A stretch of DNA of 64,000 nucleotides from NCBI RefSeq assembly GCF_000759675.1, contig NZ_BAWM01000009.1, positions 62,001 through 126,000 on the forward strand, given 5' to 3'. This stretch comes from Neobacillus niacini. GTDB lineage: Bacteria; Bacillota; Bacilli; Bacillales; Cytobacillaceae. Under the pieces are notes generated by a model. It saw nothing but the letters and a program-made list of their open reading frames with translations. It was not told where the DNA came from and ran no database searches. A program made the position numbers and the translations under genes. Shown here piece after piece: positions 34,718 through 43,804 of this stretch (positions are counted from its first letter, which is position 1; every line of letters starts with the position of its first letter).

Positions 34718-37075
34718 TTAACTAACTTCTGTTTCAAGGTCTTCAATTGGCTTTTCTTGATATTGAGTGTCTTTACGAGCGTTATACCGCTCGGCTTTTT
34801 CAACATTTACTGTAATGTTGTAATCTGGGATTCCTGCAAACTTCTCGTATCTGCCCCGCGGCAGCAAGAAGTTACCTTCTGGGAAGTGTACTTCTAAATT
34901 CCCAGGTGCAATATCAACGAACTTCGCAGTACCTTGGAAGACACCAAAACCGTTGTATACAACTATACCTTCACCCTCAGCGATGCTTAATTTTTGACCA
35001 TCAACAGGACTCATTAATACGTCATATCGTCCTGCACCGTTTAATGGGTCAACTTCTTTATACACCATCGAATTAAACTGTTTTCCTCGACGGGAGGTAA
35101 TGATAAACTGTTCTGGCTTTTTATTTAAATCTGGAATTTCAACTGGAATTAAGGTTGCTCTGCCATCTGGTGTTGGACAAATCCCATCTTCACATAGCCA
35201 AGCTCCACCCCACTGGAATACGTCCCCTTGCTTTTTCAAGTGCTGGATGCCTTCATAATCCGGATTTGCTTTCGCAATCTCCTCTCGAATCGCAAATCCA
35301 TCGGCAAAATCAACCAAGTGTGCTGTTTCTGGTTTTACACGCTTAGCAAGGTCAATGTATATCTTCCATTCAGCACGGGCTTCTTCAATTTTATTTTTGT
35401 TACCTGAAATTTCAGGTGAAAAGTAAACCATCCGTTCTGTGGACGTGCTCGTCCCGCCGTCCTCTTGCTCATAACGAGTTTTTGCGGGCAGTATGATAAC
35501 CGCTTCTTTTGCATCAACTAATGTGGAGGTATTTAGTATAATATCTTGATGCACACGAATTTCGAGCTCAGATAAGGCATATTCAATGAAATCTGGATCT
35601 GGCATCGTTTCTAAAAAGTTTCCTCCAGATAAGTAGTATAGCTTCATTTTCCGTTCATGGTTTTCTGGAAGTACGATATTTTCCAAGGTCACACCAACAA
35701 TATCTCCCTGCCATTTTGGAAGCTCAAAGGCCCATAGTTTTTCCATTCTTCCCACTGTCTTCGCATCCCAGCCGCCGCCAGGCAGCACGAATGGATCTGC
35801 TCCCATTTCACCGCTTCCCTGAACACTGGAGTGTCCACGGAATGGCATGAGACCAGCGTGTTTTCTCCCTAAGTGTCCACGTAACAGTGCCAGATTTGCC
35901 ACTTGTGAGATATTATCCGTTGCAAAGGAGTGCATCGTTAGTCCAAGCGCCCATGCATACACAGCATTTTTACTGTTTGCTAAAACTTCAGCTAATTCAA
36001 TAATCCGTTCTTTTGAAACACCTGAAGATTCAATAATTTCTTCCCAAGATTGCTCCTGGACTGCGCTCTTTAGTTCTTCATAGCCGTTCACATGTTCTTT
36101 TACATACTCATGGTTTATTGCTGAGCCATATGCTTTTTCTTCCATGGTAAACCAATGCTTCATTATTCCATGCATAAAGGCAATATCTCCTCCGATATTG
36201 ACCTGGTAGAAATCATCGGCAATTTTAGTTCCGAATAATGCAGACTCAGGATTTGAGGGAATCCAATATTTATCCATTGCCGGCTCACGGTATGGGTTGA
36301 CAACGATGATTTTGGTTCCTTTTTTCTTCGCTTCAAGCATGTATTTTGATGATACAGGTGAAGAGTTTGAAGCTACACTCCCCCAAAACAATAAGACATC
36401 GGTTCCGATCCAATCCAAATAATTGGATGTGGAAGCCCCTACTCCAATCGACCGTTTTAAAGCAGTCTTACTTGGAGCGTGACAAATTCGGGAAGCGTTA
36501 TCAATGTGATTTGTTCCAAGAAAACGGGCTACTTTTGCTGCAACATAATAACTCTCATTGGTAATTCCACGAGCAGTTAGATAAAACGAATATTGCTTTG
36601 GGTTCAACTTTTTCATTTTATTAGCTATTAAATCCATAGCCTCATCCCATTCAATCCGAGAAAATTTTCGTTCTCCTTTTCTGCGGATCATGGGATAAGG
36701 AATTCGACCAAGCTTTCGGAGCTCAGTACTATCATATTTTCTTAATTCATCAATATCAGCATGAAGAATTTCTGGATTAATTGCAGGCATTGTATTTAGC
36801 CTAAGTACATTCATACGTGTCGTACAAACATGTGGTCCTTCCAATGTCTGATCATATAAACCAGATACACCAAGTGCGCACCCGTCACAAACACCTTTAG
36901 TTATAATGTTTGTCGCATAACCTATATTATCTCGATTATCCCAAGCGATTTTCATGGTATCACGAATATGTTTTGGCTTTATTTTTCCTAGTCCAAACGG
37001 GATTGGACTTACCCAATGTTCAGGAGCCGGTAATTTTGCTTTTTTTTGTGGTCCCGGATGTAATGTTTTTCCCAT
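34718..37075 (-). CDS. FdhF/YdeP-family molybdopterin oxidoreductase
   Basis: 785 residues from the ATG at 37075 (GAGGAGGAAATAG upstream; the frame opens at 37117). Molybdopterin domains cover nearly the whole chain: GRIPYPMIRRKGERKF, RFLGTNHIDNASRICHAPS (candidate Mo-ligand region), DVLLFWGSVASNSSP, FRGHSSVQGSGEMGADPF, and the C-terminal MoCo domain near RRGKQFNSMVYKEVDPLNGA. Only a CDGC pair is seen N-terminally instead of the four-Cys cluster of classical FdhF, typical of the YdeP group. Formate oxidation is likely given FdhD and the OFA transporter, yet YdeP-type substrates are not firmly known. A leader element with terminator lies in front. Confidence 0.88.
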   Translation of the reverse strand: MGKTLHPGPQKKAKLPAPEHWVSPIPFGLGKIKPKHIRDTMKIAWDNRDNIGYATNIITKGVCDGCALGVSGLYDQTLEGPHVCTTRMNVLRLNTMPAINPEILHADIDELRKYDSTELRKLGRIPYPMIRRKGERKFSRIEWDEAMDLIANKMKKLNPKQYSFYLTARGITNESYYVAAKVARFLGTNHIDNASRICHAPSKTALKRSIGVGASTSNYLDWIGTDVLLFWGSVASNSSPVSSKYMLEAKKKGTKIIVVNPYREPAMDKYWIPSNPESALFGTKIADDFYQVNIGGDIAFMHGIMKHWFTMEEKAYGSAINHEYVKEHVNGYEELKSAVQEQSWEEIIESSGVSKERIIELAEVLANSKNAVYAWALGLTMHSFATDNISQVANLALLRGHLGRKHAGLMPFRGHSSVQGSGEMGADPFVLPGGGWDAKTVGRMEKLWAFELPKWQGDIVGVTLENIVLPENHERKMKLYYLSGGNFLETMPDPDFIEYALSELEIRVHQDIILNTSTLVDAKEAVIILPAKTRYEQEDGGTSTSTERMVYFSPEISGNKNKIEEARAEWKIYIDLAKRVKPETAHLVDFADGFAIREEIAKANPDYEGIQHLKKQGDVFQWGGAWLCEDGICPTPDGRATLIPVEIPDLNKKPEQFIITSRRGKQFNSMVYKEVDPLNGAGRYDVLMSPVDGQKLSIAEGEGIVVYNGFGVFQGTAKFVDIAPGNLEVHFPEGNFLLPRGRYEKFAGIPDYNITVNVEKAERYNARKDTQYQEKPIEDLETEVS

Positions 37076-37118
37076 TTCTATTTCCTCCTCTATCGTTCCC
37101 AGTTCTAAAAAAACCAAT

Positions 37119-37205
37119 TAAAAAACCACCAAGGAGAGCATCTAATACTGAGGTGAATTCTCCGAGGTGGTTAGTCTTTAACAGGTTCGCTGTCAAGTGC
37201 CAACA
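37119..37205 (-). promoter_or_regulatory. Leader element A plus intrinsic terminator before the formate dehydrogenase gene
   Basis: On the minus strand the 26-base element TGTTGGCACTT-GACAG-CGAAC-CTGTT (37205-37180) is followed within 10 bases by a terminator: AACCACC with inner CGGAGA, paired to TCTCC and GGTGGTT, then TTTTTAATTGGTTTTTTT (37172-37119). The gene begins 43 bases later, so this is an attenuator arrangement. The element's middle arm GACAG can pair with the 5' TTGTT (with wobbles) or with the 3' CTGTT, allowing two states. The same element occurs at 39095-39120. Confidence 0.7.
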
Positions 37206-37230
37206 AGATATAGTTGGGTAGAAGTAATCG

Positions 37231-37593
37231 TTACAATTCTTTAAACTTTTTTTCAATATCTTGATCAAAAACGAATATGGACATCCCTCTGTCATCTTCA
37301 ATATCAATATCGACAAATACATAGAGGAAGCTTGCACCCAGCAGTTCCTCCATTTCTATAGGATGGTTTTTCTTATAAATATCTTTGACCATTTCCGTAC
37401 GTGCAGCACGGAGCATTTGTTTTCCATCATCTGCAGTCGCAATAAATTTTTCAATCGGTGATAAGTTTCCTTCTAATTCACAAATCGCCCAGCATTTACA
37501 AAAGGTTGTTCTCACTTGACTTGGACCTTTTCCCATATGACGTTTTCGATATGCGCGAACAATATTACTAAATTCTGCTTCATATTTATTCAC
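37231..37593 (-). CDS. DUF2294-family protein
   Basis: 120 residues. The sequence IVRAYRKRHMGKGPSQVRTTF and KQMLRAARTEMV fits DUF2294 (YbcI-like). These small proteins often lie beside formate dehydrogenase and bicarbonate or formate transport genes; biochemical role unknown. Start is a GTG at 37593 with no strong site. It lies between the OFA transporter and the leader of the oxidoreductase gene. Confidence 0.8.
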   Translation of the reverse strand: MNKYEAEFSNIVRAYRKRHMGKGPSQVRTTFCKCWAICELEGNLSPIEKFIATADDGKQMLRAARTEMVKDIYKKNHPIEMEELLGASFLYVFVDIDIEDDRGMSIFVFDQDIEKKFKEL

Positions 37594-37688
37594 TTTAATT
37601 CATCTCATTTCACTTACTTTTACTTCTTATATTCACTGTGTCAATGTTGTTTTCATTGGATAAGTATACAATATAATCAGCCAGATTA

Positions 37689-38960
37689 CTAACTTGCTTG
37701 ATTATTAAATGATGAGTGAACAGCTTGTTGTTCTTTCAATTTCTTAATATCTAGTCGAATGAGCATTGAGATGATAAAGGCGACCACGAATAATCCTGAA
37801 AAAAATGTTAAGCTGCCTGAGTAGCTTCCTGTTGTATCCTTAATCCATGCAGTAAATAAGGGACCAACGAGTCCTGCTGCTGCCCATGCAGTTAAGATGT
37901 AACCATGAATGGCTCCCAGCTGCTTCGTCCCAAAAATGTCTCCAATAAATGCCGGTATGGATGAAAAGCCACCGCCATAACAGGTGTAAACGACAATTAA
38001 CATCCCCATAAACAACCATTTAATCGATACATCAGGAAGGAAAAAGAAGATGACCATCTGTAGGACAAAGAATGCCGTGTAGGTAGTAGGTCTGCCTATA
38101 ATATCAGAAAGACTTGCCCAGCCAATTCGACCTAGACCGTTAAATATTCCAATTGCTCCAACAAGGGCTGCTGCAGCGGCCATATCAATTCCGATGCTTT
38201 CCATCGCAAGCGGTTTAGCAACGGCTAAAATTGCGATACCGCAAGTAATGTTTATGAATAACATCATCCACAAGTACCAGAAACGTCTTGTTTTTACAGC
38301 CTCATTGGCCATAAGCTGTGCTAAATCGATCTTTGGCTTCGCTTTTCCACTTTGAATTTTTTCCTTAAAGCCTTCTGGCATCCACCCTTCCTCAGGCTTC
38401 TCAAGATAAAGAGAAGAAAGTGTCATAATGACAAAATAAGAGCTTCCTAAGATATAAAATGTATTCGCAACACCTACTGAAGCAATCAGCGAGTTCATAA
38501 TTGGGCTGCTGATTGCAGCTGCGAATCCAAACCCCATAATCGCGAGTCCAGTAGCAAATCCACGTCTATCCGGGAACCATTTTACCAGCGTTGATACGGG
38601 AGAAATATAGCCTACCCCTAAGCCAATACCGCCAAGTGCTCCATAGAAAAGATATAACAACGATTTTGAACCTAAGTTAACTGCAAAACCAGAACCTATG
38701 ATGCCTATACCAAAGAATGCTGCTGCAACTAACCCCGATTTTCTTGGACCATGTTTCTCAACAAAGTGCCCCATGAAAGCTGCGGACAAGCCTAAAAATA
38801 AAATTGCAATACTAAATGTTAGGGCCACTTCTGAATCAGTCCAGCCAAATAGATCTTTTAGCGGGGCTGTAAAATTACTCCATGCATAGACGGAACCAAT
38901 TGAAATGTGAATTCCGACCGCAGACAAGGCAATTAGCCACCGGTTTTTTCTCTTTTTCAT
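37689..38960 (-). CDS. OFA-family MFS transporter (oxalate/formate antiporter type)
   Basis: 423 residues after AGGGAGAGATC. Twelve helices; the N-terminal SIGSVYAWSNFTAPL and LGGIGLGVGYISPVSTLVKWFPDRRG motifs mark the OFA group that includes OxlT and YhjX-like carriers. Given fdhD and the FdhF-type enzyme downstream, formate or oxalate exchange is likely; pyruvate or lactate are alternatives. A leader with two copies of a structured element and a strong terminator precedes it. Confidence 0.88.
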   Translation of the reverse strand: MKKRKNRWLIALSAVGIHISIGSVYAWSNFTAPLKDLFGWTDSEVALTFSIAILFLGLSAAFMGHFVEKHGPRKSGLVAAAFFGIGIIGSGFAVNLGSKSLLYLFYGALGGIGLGVGYISPVSTLVKWFPDRRGFATGLAIMGFGFAAAISSPIMNSLIASVGVANTFYILGSSYFVIMTLSSLYLEKPEEGWMPEGFKEKIQSGKAKPKIDLAQLMANEAVKTRRFWYLWMMLFINITCGIAILAVAKPLAMESIGIDMAAAAALVGAIGIFNGLGRIGWASLSDIIGRPTTYTAFFVLQMVIFFFLPDVSIKWLFMGMLIVVYTCYGGGFSSIPAFIGDIFGTKQLGAIHGYILTAWAAAGLVGPLFTAWIKDTTGSYSGSLTFFSGLFVVAFIISMLIRLDIKKLKEQQAVHSSFNNQAS

Positions 38961-39018
38961 TAAGATCTCTCCCTATTGAAACCATTTTGATTAAACAGAT
39001 TCGTGAACAAAAATAAAA

Positions 39019-39120
39019 AACCGTCATAAAGATTCATTTCATCGATTCCAAAAAAGACGGAATCCAAAAAGAATCCTTACAACGGTTTGCCTTAAACAGG
39101 GACGCTGTTAAGTACCAACA
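39019..39120 (-). promoter_or_regulatory. Leader element B plus intrinsic terminator before the OFA transporter gene
   Basis: The element TGTTGGTACTT-AACAG-CGTCC-CTGTT (39120-39095) matches element A at 22 of 26 positions. It is followed after 7 bases by a 17-bp terminator stem (AACCGTTGTAAGGATTC with GAATCTTTATGACGGTT, allowing wobbles) ending in TTTTTTATTTTT. A second inner hairpin (GATTCC/GGAATC) lies in its loop. In element B the middle AACAG pairs equally well with the upstream CTGTT or the downstream CTGTT, the hallmark of a switch. The gene starts 58 bases after the terminator. Confidence 0.7.
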
Positions 39121-39168
39121 GTTATAATTATGTAACCCATAATATTAGATTAATCTCTCTTAACCGAT

Positions 39169-39185
39169 AAACAGGTTCGCTGTTT
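39169..39185 (-). promoter_or_regulatory. Half-copy of the leader element (B')
   Basis: AAACAG-CGAAC-CTGTTT, a 6-bp hairpin with the same CGAAC loop as element A, right after the predicted transcription start and 50 bases before element B. Confidence 0.55.
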
Positions 39186-39204
39186 CGTATTAAAAGAGTC
39201 TCAT

Positions 39205-39232
39205 ATTTTAAGATAAAAGTTATATGTCACAA
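39205..39232 (-). promoter_or_regulatory. Sigma-A promoter of the OFA transporter transcript
   Basis: TTGTGA, 16 bases, TAAAAT on the minus strand; it would give a leader of about 240 bases containing both structured elements and the terminator. Confidence 0.5.
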
Positions 39233-39391
39233 TTTGTTCACAATTTATTTTTATAATAACATGGTAGCGAATTCAATACAATAGATAATATTTTCAAATC
39301 TTATTCTTTGCATTCATGCAGTACTAGAGTGATCCTTTAATAATTGAACTAGTTACTCCCGTCATTAACTCAAAAAAAGGTATTAAAAAGT

Positions 39392-39431
39392 AATGGGTCA
39401 TGCAATAATGTCTGCATGACTCATTTTTTTT
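39392..39431 (+). terminator. Orphan intrinsic terminator
   Basis: AATGGGTCATGCA/TGCATGACTCATT (one mismatch) followed by TTTTTTTATG on the plus strand. No plus-strand protein gene lies in the 700 bases before it, so it may end a small RNA or lie in a decayed locus. On the minus strand the tail is weaker (ACTTTTTAAT), and it lies downstream of the AlkD gene only in the wrong sense. The rest of 39233-39533 shows no gene. Confidence 0.6.
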
Positions 39432-39533
39432 ATGATTTTATTTAACTAGTGTAGACTATTTGTTTTAAGAAAATCCGGGTCGCTCCAGTCAGTAGGATTA
39501 AAATGTATCAGACTATTTGAACTACAAACTATG

Positions 39534-40241
39534 CTAACACCTTACATATTTGCGTTTGAATCCAAGCTTCCCTCTATCCATTTCCTTTTGAATATTTTCG
39601 GAGGCAACCAGAATACTGCTTTTTTTCTTGTCCCGCTTGACTTCGACTGGGCCTACCGCCTCTGCGGTTTCAATCGCCATTTCATGGAGCGGTAAATATG
39701 ATATCCCGACTGTGTAGAGAAAATTATTCATTGCGGATTTTGTTCGCTCAGGAGAATCGTGAATCGTATTTTTCACCTGTTCAAGCATAATCGCCAATTT
39801 GCTTGAACTAAATTCAGTGTCCGGGCGATTCCCCAAAAGCCAGCAATAACAGCTCCAGCCTGCTGACATTCTAAGTTCTTCACCGCTTGCGATCCATTTA
39901 TCGGCAACATCTTGTGCAATATCAGCTTCTGACAAAGTCACAGCGACCACGTAATCGGACAGCATATAAAAATAGGCACCGTCCATCCAACGCTCAAAAT
40001 CTGCCTCCGTCATTATCATTGGATCCGCAATGATGCCGGCAAAATACATGGCATCATAGTTCCCGGTGGCGTAAAGCTGCTCGGCTAAAGGCTGATTTTT
40101 CTTGATTTTCTTTGCGATCGGCTTCATTGCTCCTGTAGCCACGCCAAAAAGCGGCTCGTGTGCACCATTGCCTATGTACATCTTTTTCATTCGTTCCTTG
40201 CCGAGCGCCTCCAATTCCTGCATAACCATTTCGAAATCCAT
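39534..40241 (-). CDS. DNA alkylation repair protein (AlkD-like HEAT repeat)
   Basis: 235 residues, AGGAAGGAAGTG before the ATG. The all-helical HEAT-like sequence with YFAGIIADP, DGAYFYMLSDYV and RMSAGWSCYCWLLGNRPD matches the AlkD superfamily branch of small alkylpurine glycosylase-like proteins. This branch often lacks proven glycosylase activity. Stands alone. Confidence 0.82.
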   Translation of the reverse strand: MDFEMVMQELEALGKERMKKMYIGNGAHEPLFGVATGAMKPIAKKIKKNQPLAEQLYATGNYDAMYFAGIIADPMIMTEADFERWMDGAYFYMLSDYVVAVTLSEADIAQDVADKWIASGEELRMSAGWSCYCWLLGNRPDTEFSSSKLAIMLEQVKNTIHDSPERTKSAMNNFLYTVGISYLPLHEMAIETAEAVGPVEVKRDKKKSSILVASENIQKEMDRGKLGFKRKYVRC

Positions 40242-40577
40242 CGTTTTGCACTTCCTTCCTCTATCATCTTACCCAACATGCCCATCTTAATATAATTCTT
40301 GAACATGGTTCCATTATCCTGCCACATAGTTACCGCTAAGACTTAAGTCGTAGAAAAAATTCAGTCTCCTCAAAACAAGTCAAATATGGGATATTTAGGT
40401 AGTCAAAAAACACTACAAAAATTTTTTAAAAAGGCGGTGTTGATCAAATTCATTATCGAATTTTATTAAGAGATTGTAAATCCCTTGATATTTAATGGTA
40501 AATATTGGGCAAAAATTTCAGAATTATGTTACGATTCTACTTGGACTTTATATCTATTGCAAAGGGGAGATGTTTCT

Positions 40578-43500
40578 GTGTCAGTTTTCACGAAATGGGC
40601 TTTTCGGAACAAAGCCGCTGTATCATTGATGACAATATTAGTATTAATCATTGGAGTTGTTAGTTATTTTAGATTACCCATGGAGTTCTTGCCATCAGCA
40701 GACAATCCGCAAATAACAATTATTACAATGGGGCAAGGAACCGATTCAAAATCAATGGAAGGTGATGTCACTTCTCCTATCGAGCGAGCGGTTACCGGAA
40801 TAAAAGGAAAGAAATCGATTTATTCCACAACAGGAGACGGCTTTTCCAAAGTGGATTTATTTTTTGAAGCTGGCTCCGACATGAAACAGGCAAAATTAGA
40901 TGTTCAAGAGGCTTTATCGAATGTGGCATTTCCAGCTTACATATCAAAGCCAATCGTTTCGCAGCTAAATACTTCCATGATTCCCATCTCTAACATCGCT
41001 GTTACCTTTAAAGATGGTCTCACAACCGAAAACCTGGCATTTGTAAAAGAAAAAATTGAACCATTATACAAAGAAATTGACGGTGTTTCCCAAGTTCAAA
41101 CATATGGCTTGGTTGATCCTGTTATCTCAATAAAAATTGACAATCAAAAGTTAGCCGAAAACCAGGTATCCCTACAAACTGTGCTGGGAATTCTTCAAGG
41201 TCAAAACACTGCTCTTGCAATTGGCGAAAAGAATATTGACGGAAAAACAAGCAATATTAAGGTGATTGGCGACCTATCAAGTCTCGAAAAACTTAAAAGC
41301 CTACCAGTTGCACCAAACGTAACCCTTGATGATATCTCATCAATTGAGGAAACAAAACAATCCAATTTTCTTAACCGTTTCGACGGGAGCGAAGCATTAA
41401 GCATCAGTATTACGAAGGACAGTAATTCAAATGCTGTGACGATTAGTAAAGAAATCGAAAAAGTAACAAAGGAAATTAACAAAAAATACGATACACAAGA
41501 ATCTACAATCTATGTTGCCTCTGCTGATATGGTTGAAACATCGGTTCAAACGATGATGAAAGAAGTCCTTCTGGGTGCTTTATTTGCTACGATTGTCATT
41601 ATGATCTTTTTACGTAATATTAGAACAACGTTTATTACGATCGTTTCCATCCCGCTATCACTTTGTTTTACCTTGTTCTTACTGTCACGTTCCGGGGTAA
41701 CGTTAAATATTTTAACACTCGGCGGGGTTGCGGTTGCCGTTGGGCGGCTTGTTGACGACAGTATTGTTGTTATTGAAAATATTTACCGCAAAATGCAAAC
41801 AGAGAAATTTTCAGTTCAAATGGTAATTGATGCAACGAAACAAGTTGGTGTTGCGATTACGGCCTCCACGCTAACAACGGTCGCGGTTTTCCTTCCAATG
41901 AGTTTATTAAATGGAGGACTTCAAGAATTCCTTTTACCTTTCGCTTTAACCGTTACCTATTCATTGCTCGCTTCCCTTCTTGTGGCATTGACAGTAGTTC
42001 CGTTGATGAGTGCGGGGTTGTTAAAAAATACAAAGCTTCCTGATCATAAACCTGCCGTTCGCTTTCCAAAAGCAGTTAAATGGTCTTTAAATCATAAATG
42101 GATTGTTTTTACGATTTCCTTCCTTTTGTTTGCCGGATCAATAGGTGCTTACTTTGTCGTACCAAAGGGTGCAGTTGACAATTCTTCTGCTGACTTTGTT
42201 TCAGCCACCTTGAAATACCCAAATGATACGCCTTTTGAAACGGTCAAAGAAGAGGCAATTGAGCTTGAAAATTCGATAGCTGAAATGGATGAGGTTGAAT
42301 ATATTTTTAACCAAGTTGGTTCATCGGCTGATTTCGCTCAATTTGGCCAAATCGGTTCTCCAACCGAAGCGGTCATAAGTATACTTTTAAAAGATAAAGA
42401 TGATACAGATAAGGTTTTAAAAGAAATTGAAAATAAAAAGGACGACTATAAGGATGCGGTATTAGAAGTCGCCACGGCTTCATTTATGATGGGTGGATCG
42501 GCAACCAATATTACCATCGATGTTATTGGTGAGGATGTCAATCAACTGGAAAAAACTGCAAACAGTATTAAAGATATAGTATCGGATATTGATGGGGTTG
42601 AAAAAGTAACAACGAATCAAGAGGAAAAGAAAACCGTCTACTCTTTAGTCGTAGATCCTGCAAAAGGGAATACACAGCAAATTGCCCAGCAGCTTGGTGT
42701 CATGTTAAATCAAACACCACTTGGAACGATCACGGTAAATGAAAAACAAACGACCGTTGTTCTTGAACCTTTACTTAACACAGAAACACAGGATGATTTA
42801 AACAATATTCCGATTATGACAGAAAGCGGAATGGTTCCGGTTTCCGAGATAGCCACATTACAAAAGGCTGAAACTTCAACAAACCAATTCCATAAGGATG
42901 GGGAAACGTATCTACAGGTCACAGCAACCGTTGATCCTGCTAAGCTCTCTGAAATCTCGACTATGATTAACCTAGAATTATTCGGAGATCAAAAAGGCAA
43001 TAAAGGAATGGAGCTTCCAGATGATGTCGAAGTTCTCGTTGGAGGAGCAAGTGCCCAGCAAATGGAGGATTTTACCGATCTTTTCTTAACGATGCTTATT
43101 TCAATCGGAATTGTGTTCTTGATTATGGTTATTACGTTTAAGTCGATTAAAGCGCCAATCGCGATTTTAACCTCCCTCCCGCTTGCGGCCATCGGTGCGA
43201 TATTAGGAATCTTAATCAGCCGGATTTCAGTTGATATCACTGCACTACTTGGAGCGCTTATGCTTATTGGTATTGTTGTAACAAATGCGATTGTTCTGAT
43301 TGACCGGGTTAGACAAAATGAAGAAAAGATGACGATTCGCGAAGCGATTGTTGAAGCGACTGCTACCAGGATGCGGCCGATTATGATGACCGCAATCGCA
43401 ACGATTTCTGCGATGATTCCACTCTTGTTTAAAGCATCTCAGAGCGGAAGCTTGGTTTCACAAAGCTTGGCGGTTGTCGTAATTGGTGGGCTGGCTCTCG

Positions 43501-43610
43501 CTACACTCTTGACGTTGATCGTCATCCCATGTGTGTATGAATTATTGTATTTTAAAAAATCAAAGAAACAAAGAATGTCAGAATCAACAGATCAGCCGAT
43601 TCAAATGTAA
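40578..43610 (+). CDS. swrC: RND-family efflux transporter (SwrC/YerP-like)
   Basis: 1010 residues from the GTG at 40578 (AAAGGGGAG 8 bases upstream; the frame opens at 40485 but that N-terminus is not family-like). Twelve helices with two large external loops; MPMEFLPSADNPQI-like start, VTSPIERAVTGI, LGGVAVAVGRLVDDSIVVIENI (proton-relay aspartates) and GIVVTNAIVLIDRVRQNEEKM are RND hallmarks. In B. subtilis SwrC exports surfactin and lipids; here the substrate is unknown. No membrane fusion protein is encoded nearby, as usual in Gram-positives. Confidence 0.93.
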   Translation: MSVFTKWAFRNKAAVSLMTILVLIIGVVSYFRLPMEFLPSADNPQITIITMGQGTDSKSMEGDVTSPIERAVTGIKGKKSIYSTTGDGFSKVDLFFEAGSDMKQAKLDVQEALSNVAFPAYISKPIVSQLNTSMIPISNIAVTFKDGLTTENLAFVKEKIEPLYKEIDGVSQVQTYGLVDPVISIKIDNQKLAENQVSLQTVLGILQGQNTALAIGEKNIDGKTSNIKVIGDLSSLEKLKSLPVAPNVTLDDISSIEETKQSNFLNRFDGSEALSISITKDSNSNAVTISKEIEKVTKEINKKYDTQESTIYVASADMVETSVQTMMKEVLLGALFATIVIMIFLRNIRTTFITIVSIPLSLCFTLFLLSRSGVTLNILTLGGVAVAVGRLVDDSIVVIENIYRKMQTEKFSVQMVIDATKQVGVAITASTLTTVAVFLPMSLLNGGLQEFLLPFALTVTYSLLASLLVALTVVPLMSAGLLKNTKLPDHKPAVRFPKAVKWSLNHKWIVFTISFLLFAGSIGAYFVVPKGAVDNSSADFVSATLKYPNDTPFETVKEEAIELENSIAEMDEVEYIFNQVGSSADFAQFGQIGSPTEAVISILLKDKDDTDKVLKEIENKKDDYKDAVLEVATASFMMGGSATNITIDVIGEDVNQLEKTANSIKDIVSDIDGVEKVTTNQEEKKTVYSLVVDPAKGNTQQIAQQLGVMLNQTPLGTITVNEKQTTVVLEPLLNTETQDDLNNIPIMTESGMVPVSEIATLQKAETSTNQFHKDGETYLQVTATVDPAKLSEISTMINLELFGDQKGNKGMELPDDVEVLVGGASAQQMEDFTDLFLTMLISIGIVFLIMVITFKSIKAPIAILTSLPLAAIGAILGILISRISVDITALLGALMLIGIVVTNAIVLIDRVRQNEEKMTIREAIVEATATRMRPIMMTAIATISAMIPLLFKASQSGSLVSQSLAVVVIGGLALATLLTLIVIPCVYELLYFKKSKKQRMSESTDQPIQM

Positions 43611-43680
43611 AAAAAGTAGCAGTCACCTTTTTGATAAGTTTCCAATAAAGTAGACAGAACGTATCTGTTATTCAATATCA

Positions 43681-43736
43681 AAAATCCTAAAACATGCAAG
43701 AGATGAATAAAAACTTGCATGTTTTAGGATTTTCAT
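43681..43736 (+). terminator. Terminator with 20-bp perfect stem
   Basis: AAAATCCTAAAACATGCAAG and its exact complement with a 13-base loop, ending in the T-run of the stem and TTTTCATAATTTT. Closes the RND gene; the minus side (A-rich/T-rich) could also stop the convergent transcript. Confidence 0.85.
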
Positions 43737-43804
43737 AATTTTAGAAAATAAACAAAAGCCCCTGATCGTGATGAACGCCAAATGGAGGGAAAATAAGGAT
43801 GCTT

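Noticed and set aside
37194..37205. TTGGCACTTGAC in leader A as a sigma-54 -24 element
   Set aside because: The -12 half (TTGC at five bases) is missing, and the matching copy in leader B has TTGGTAC; the similarity is part of the 26-nt leader element.
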